A stretch of 64,000 nucleotides of DNA from Asparagopsis taxiformis (Eukaryota > Rhodophyta > Florideophyceae > Bonnemaisoniales > Bonnemaisoniaceae), in contig JALQPE010001688.1 in NCBI GenBank assembly GCA_030407315.1, forward strand, positions 459,413 through 523,412, read 5' to 3'. The notes beneath the pieces were generated by a model. The model ran no database searches, was not told the origin of the DNA, and saw only the letters and a program-made list of their open reading frames with translations. The position numbers and the translations under genes were made by a program. Below, one piece after another: positions 60,641 to 64,000 of the stretch (position 1 is the stretch's first letter; the number at the start of each line of letters is the position of its first letter).

Positions 60641-62707
60641 CCGTCCTCCCACATAAGTTTATATTCTGTTTACCTACCCTAGAGCTCTAATGACGTGCCC
60701 AGTCCCAAGTTTCGTACCTGGTGCTGGGCAGAATGGCTAATTAGCGTACTTCATTCTAAGGATGAAGTCGACATTCTGTCGCGTCTGCAGCCATAACATG
60801 CTGTTGGCGCCGATTACAGCGGTGATTACACCGTTTTGTGACGTAGCCATCGGCGCCGATGATTTATGCGCCGTAACACTTCAACGCGCCTACCACACAC
60901 AATGTACTGTCATATTAGGTTTTCTCAAATCCTCGTCCGCCCCACACGCTCAATTCATGCATGCATTCCCTCACCGCCTTCCACTCGCGTCACACGCACC
61001 CTTTCGCCCGTCTAAATGCCCCCTTGCCTTGACATCCCTCATATATCAACTGGTTCGACTCGCACCGCGTTGGTCCACTTAGCATGACCATAGTCGCCGC
61101 GCCCATTCTTCGACCACATTCGCCGTCCAGTCGCGCCCAATCCCAACTGCCGCACACATACATAAACGAGCTTCCCATGATCACTTCCGCCCGGGCTGTC
61201 CCAACGGGCATACGATGCCATCCATACTCTGTCCGCAGATGAGCTCAACTCCCTTGTGCCAATCACTTGACGCCATTCGCACCTTCCACACACCCACCTC
61301 GCTGTTTCTTACTATCCTTCACACACACCTCGCTCCTGCCCAATCACATCTTCCAGTCTGTCACACTCGGTGATGCCAATCCGTCCCAGTAACGAGGTCG
61401 CAATATCGTCGACCTCGCTATTGAGACAATGTAAACAAAGAGGTTTTTTCACCACACCCCTGTGATCCATGACTTGACCAACTGAGACCGTGAGCCGGAT
61501 AACGTTGAAATGTTTATTCTTGAACTGCATCTTGAGATGTATTGAACACTTGCACAGCAGTCCCCCATCCCTGGACAGCGAGCCAGTCGTTGCACTCGGG
61601 TGTCAATCAAGTGAATGCAGTGTGTCAACGTGCCTTGTACAAAAACTTGGACCGGCTCTTGCGCCCCTGCCACTGCTCAAGCGTATCCAGATACTTGAGT
61701 GTGCCAGTCCAGAGTCTTAATATTCAGGTTGATGCATGTGAGCTGCCAAATAGTCCAAATGGAACATATGACGATTTACGCCGAACAAACATGTTGTCCT
61801 GCACAGCGTTGTTCTCTAGTGTTGCGCACTACACCATCTATCCCTTACTATCTAAACGAACAGCTTAAAAATGCTACATCTACAAGCACAGTGGTGGACT
61901 GGGCTCGTCTGTCTTCCAAGAGTTTCCAGAATGGGATGTGGATATGGTTATGACTTCAACGACAACAGCGTGTGGTGAATGATGAGCGAAAAGTTTGTTT
62001 ACTCGTTGCTTTCACTCGCAGTCTGCCCTGCGTCATGGTGCAATGCGATACAAATTGCTACTGGGAAAGAAGCTTTACAGAGTGAGGCAATGGTAAGGTG
62101 TCGGATACATACCGACGCTTCTCATACAAAGCTATATTTGTAAAAGTCAGTAGTATACAGTGTACGTGAGCATTGCATTGCATCGCATCTAGTAAGCGCG
62201 CACACGAACGCACAAATACAGATGCACGCACTGGCGATTGATTCACAACGAGCGCAACTAGTCCACACCAAACCATTTGATTGAAGCTCTCCGGTGATTC
62301 TAGCAGCAACGCATCTGCAATGGTTACGACACTAAGCTGTTGGAAAGGACCTGCAAGCAAGTTTCAAACACAAGGCCACACCAGCAGCAGAAAGAAAAAG
62401 TACATTTGTAATGAAATGCCACCGATATATTGCCTCCATCTTGGTTTCAGTGTTAGTTTGTGTAGAGCTGCCGCTGTGGTGAATATAGAGCGTTCCGTGT
62501 TTCAACAAGCGTATAAGAAATACATATGTGACTGTGAGCGACATGCGGTGGCATGTTGTTGCGTTACAGACGGTTAGATGATGATGTGAGGGAAGCAGCG
62601 ATGCAAGAACTAGGCGCACATGTAACGCCAACAAAGATGCACACTGTGTTGCATTGAGAGTGCTGCGCGATGTTGGGGCGAGAGAGGAGGTCGACGTGGT
62701 GCAGACA

Positions 62708-63085
62708 TCACACATCATTCCATTCAATTATATTCCACCAATACCCGTCAGGTGTATAGAAACTGTATGATTTCTCCCCAGACTCATCTCCCATCACTCC
62801 AGTAATCCCACTATCACCATTCCCACTCACGTTTCCATGGTACTCATGTACGTCACACATAGCGTAACCCGTCATCTTCTTAGGACCAGGATTGGACAAA
62901 GCAGTGGCGTCTTGAGTCACCGGGACACCATCTGAGAGGTAGGAGTCTCCCCGACTGGTACTGTGACGAATGTGAACCACATCGGGGGTCATCGTAGTTG
63001 ACTGTGTAGAGCTCATCGCCATCCCCTCGCTTAGTATCGAGCATAGCTTGTGAAATTCTAGGAAGCTTACTTGAATTAGATACAT
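62708..63085 (-). CDS. Weak 125-codon ORF
   Basis: ATG at 63085, stop at 62708. Gly/Ser/Asp-rich, ending YTPDGYWWNIIEWNDV. A GTAAGC lies a few codons after the ATG, so splicing could change the reading. No family recognised. Confidence 0.2.
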   Translation of the reverse strand: MYLIQVSFLEFHKLCSILSEGMAMSSTQSTTMTPDVVHIRHSTSRGDSYLSDGVPVTQDATALSNPGPKKMTGYAMCDVHEYHGNVSGNGDSGITGVMGDESGEKSYSFYTPDGYWWNIIEWNDV

Positions 63086-63094
63086 TTTTCAGTC

Positions 63095-63517
63095 CTAATG
63101 TTTGTCCATAAAGCTAGGCTCCTCTTCGGCAGTAGGCACGAGACCGAAATGGGTGAATTGACTCGTGAGAAAGCGAGCAGACGTATCAATCTTTCCGTAA
63201 CTAGTGACATCGTAATCATATCGTTGAAATAACACGTGTGAGATTAATGGTGTGACCAGTAAAGATGCATGTACAAACGGATTGCAATGACAGTTGGAAG
63301 AACTGCCGGGTCGCTCGAATAGGCTTCCAGGCTTGCAAAAAAGTGAGAACGGCACGCGCATTACGCAACGCCGCACGGTTGAGACAGGCGGGAAGATTGA
63401 CATGCAAAATGGCCAGCATAAACAGGGAGGTCTGCAGAACAACGTGGACATTTGTGCACAAAAGCGGTGCAAAAGCTGTGTCTCGGCGTGTCGAAACTCG
63501 AGCACGACCGCCGACAT
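63095..63517 (-). CDS. Weak 140-codon ORF
   Basis: ATG at 63517. The C-terminal ~50 codons (FQRYDYDVTSYGKIDTSARF ... FGLVPTAEEEPSF) look more like real protein than the Cys/Phe-rich start, suggesting a 3' exon of a gene whose upstream exon is not identified. Confidence 0.22.
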   Translation of the reverse strand: MSAVVLEFRHAETQLLHRFCAQMSTLFCRPPCLCWPFCMSIFPPVSTVRRCVMRVPFSLFCKPGSLFERPGSSSNCHCNPFVHASLLVTPLISHVLFQRYDYDVTSYGKIDTSARFLTSQFTHFGLVPTAEEEPSFMDKH

Positions 63518-64000
63518 GACGTGAAAAATGTGCACGTGTTCCTCAGAGAAGACGCGACGGAGGTCGAGCCACCTAGAGTCGCGCAGTGACGATCACACAT
63601 TTGCCATCGCAAAGTGGCACGCGTGCGCGAAGAAAAGAGCCCGGAGGTGGTGAAGGGGAGCGCGAGCGCGAGAAGCGGGATTCAAAAGGCGTCAATGCGC
63701 TGTGCATCATCGGTGAACATCAACCAATCGGTTTGGAAGCGACGATGCAGCGTGGTAGCGACGAACAGAAGCGCGTGTGGCGTCGCATTGGTGTCAATCA
63801 ATTGCGTGCGTATGGACTGTGCGGATTGCCAACTACGCAAGGCGATGAGATAACGATCCGCTTGCGATACTTGTTTGCCACGGTCGAGTGTGGTCAATTG
63901 ACCACACTAGCATTAATGCTACTTGCCACATTGGCGAGAGTAACTGATGATTGTTGTCATGAATTGTGGTTGGCGGCTTGATCCATGAAATTTTTTTGTT

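Larger units (their letters stand above)
60641..64000. other. Right-end region without a confident gene
   Basis: 3.4 kb of mixed composition. ORFs occur but none shows a recognisable domain or convincing coding pattern; two ATG-led minus-strand frames (62708-63085 and 63095-63517) are listed separately as weak candidates. Confidence 0.4.

Noticed and set aside
61030..61075. Possible tRNA (GGTTCGACTC T-loop-like string)
   Set aside because: Flanking bases do not form the T stem, and no acceptor or anticodon arm fits.
60762..61082. 106-codon ATG-led ORF
   Set aside because: Composition and residue order look random; no domain, no leader or context support.
63586..63981. 131-codon plus-strand ORF
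   Set aside because: GC-rich low-complexity start without ATG support for most of it; overlaps other equally weak frames.

Overview
The window looks like nuclear DNA of a photosynthetic eukaryote with a compact genome, most likely a red alga of the gene-island type (florideophyte-like). This is an inference. It rests on closely packed, mostly intronless genes on alternating strands, with only a few short GT-AG introns (70-212 nt). The gene set fits: a GSII glutamine synthetase with an organelle-type leader, a plant-type DUF1664 protein, a plant/yeast-type small Cdc25-like protein, and COP9 and Mediator subunits. The island ends abruptly against repeat-rich DNA. No rRNA, organellar or bacterial gene was seen.

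Region 1 (1-27.3 kb) is a gene island of 17 genes: Xaa-Pro aminopeptidase (cut by the left edge), glutamine synthetase, UTP15, RPA1, a DUF1664-like protein, histone stem-loop binding protein, a MED11-like subunit, CSN1, a 47-residue two-exon microprotein, a BAR-domain protein, a large proline-rich protein, an unorthodox aquaporin, a TLDc protein, a PNUTS-like CCCH protein, ribokinase, a Cdc25/ACR2-type rhodanese and an M3 oligoendopeptidase. These are housekeeping functions in ribosome biogenesis, DNA replication, histone mRNA processing, ubiquitin signalling, transcription and N/C metabolism. They are not an operon: neighbours are mostly divergent pairs sharing 150-650 bp upstream regions or convergent pairs 50-390 bp apart.

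Region 2 (27.3-30.4 kb) is AT-richer and nearly gene-free, with one unrecognised ORF. Region 3 (30.4-42.7 kb) is CpG-rich. It holds a Ty3/gypsy chromovirus on the minus strand (gag fragment, protease-RT-RNase H, integrase-chromodomain) and a convergent 741-codon accessory ORF on the plus strand. The pol ORF is split by a 259-bp terminal-inverted-repeat insertion that also has good splice sites. Removing it either as an intron or as a transposon restores the reading frame.

Region 4 (42.7-51.3 kb) is repeats. A pair of about 1.65-kb inverted arms (44592-46249 and 48877-50526) flanks 2.6 kb of cargo. It abuts an element beginning CACTACGGTG that carries a roughly 35-bp hairpin array. Region 5 (51.3-55.3 kb) holds hairpins and a frameshifted relic whose 3' part looks like a 2OG-Fe(II) oxygenase. 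Region 6 (55.5-60.7 kb) is a repeat city: three tandem copies of a roughly 0.9-1.3 kb unit with nested foldbacks, at least 13 copies of a 39-bp perfect or near-perfect palindrome, and a 170-bp tandem array. Region 7 (60.7-64 kb) has only weak ORFs. The strongest candidates for something new are the transposon that behaves like an intron in pol, the palindrome arrays whose ends resemble splice sites, and the convergent accessory ORF.
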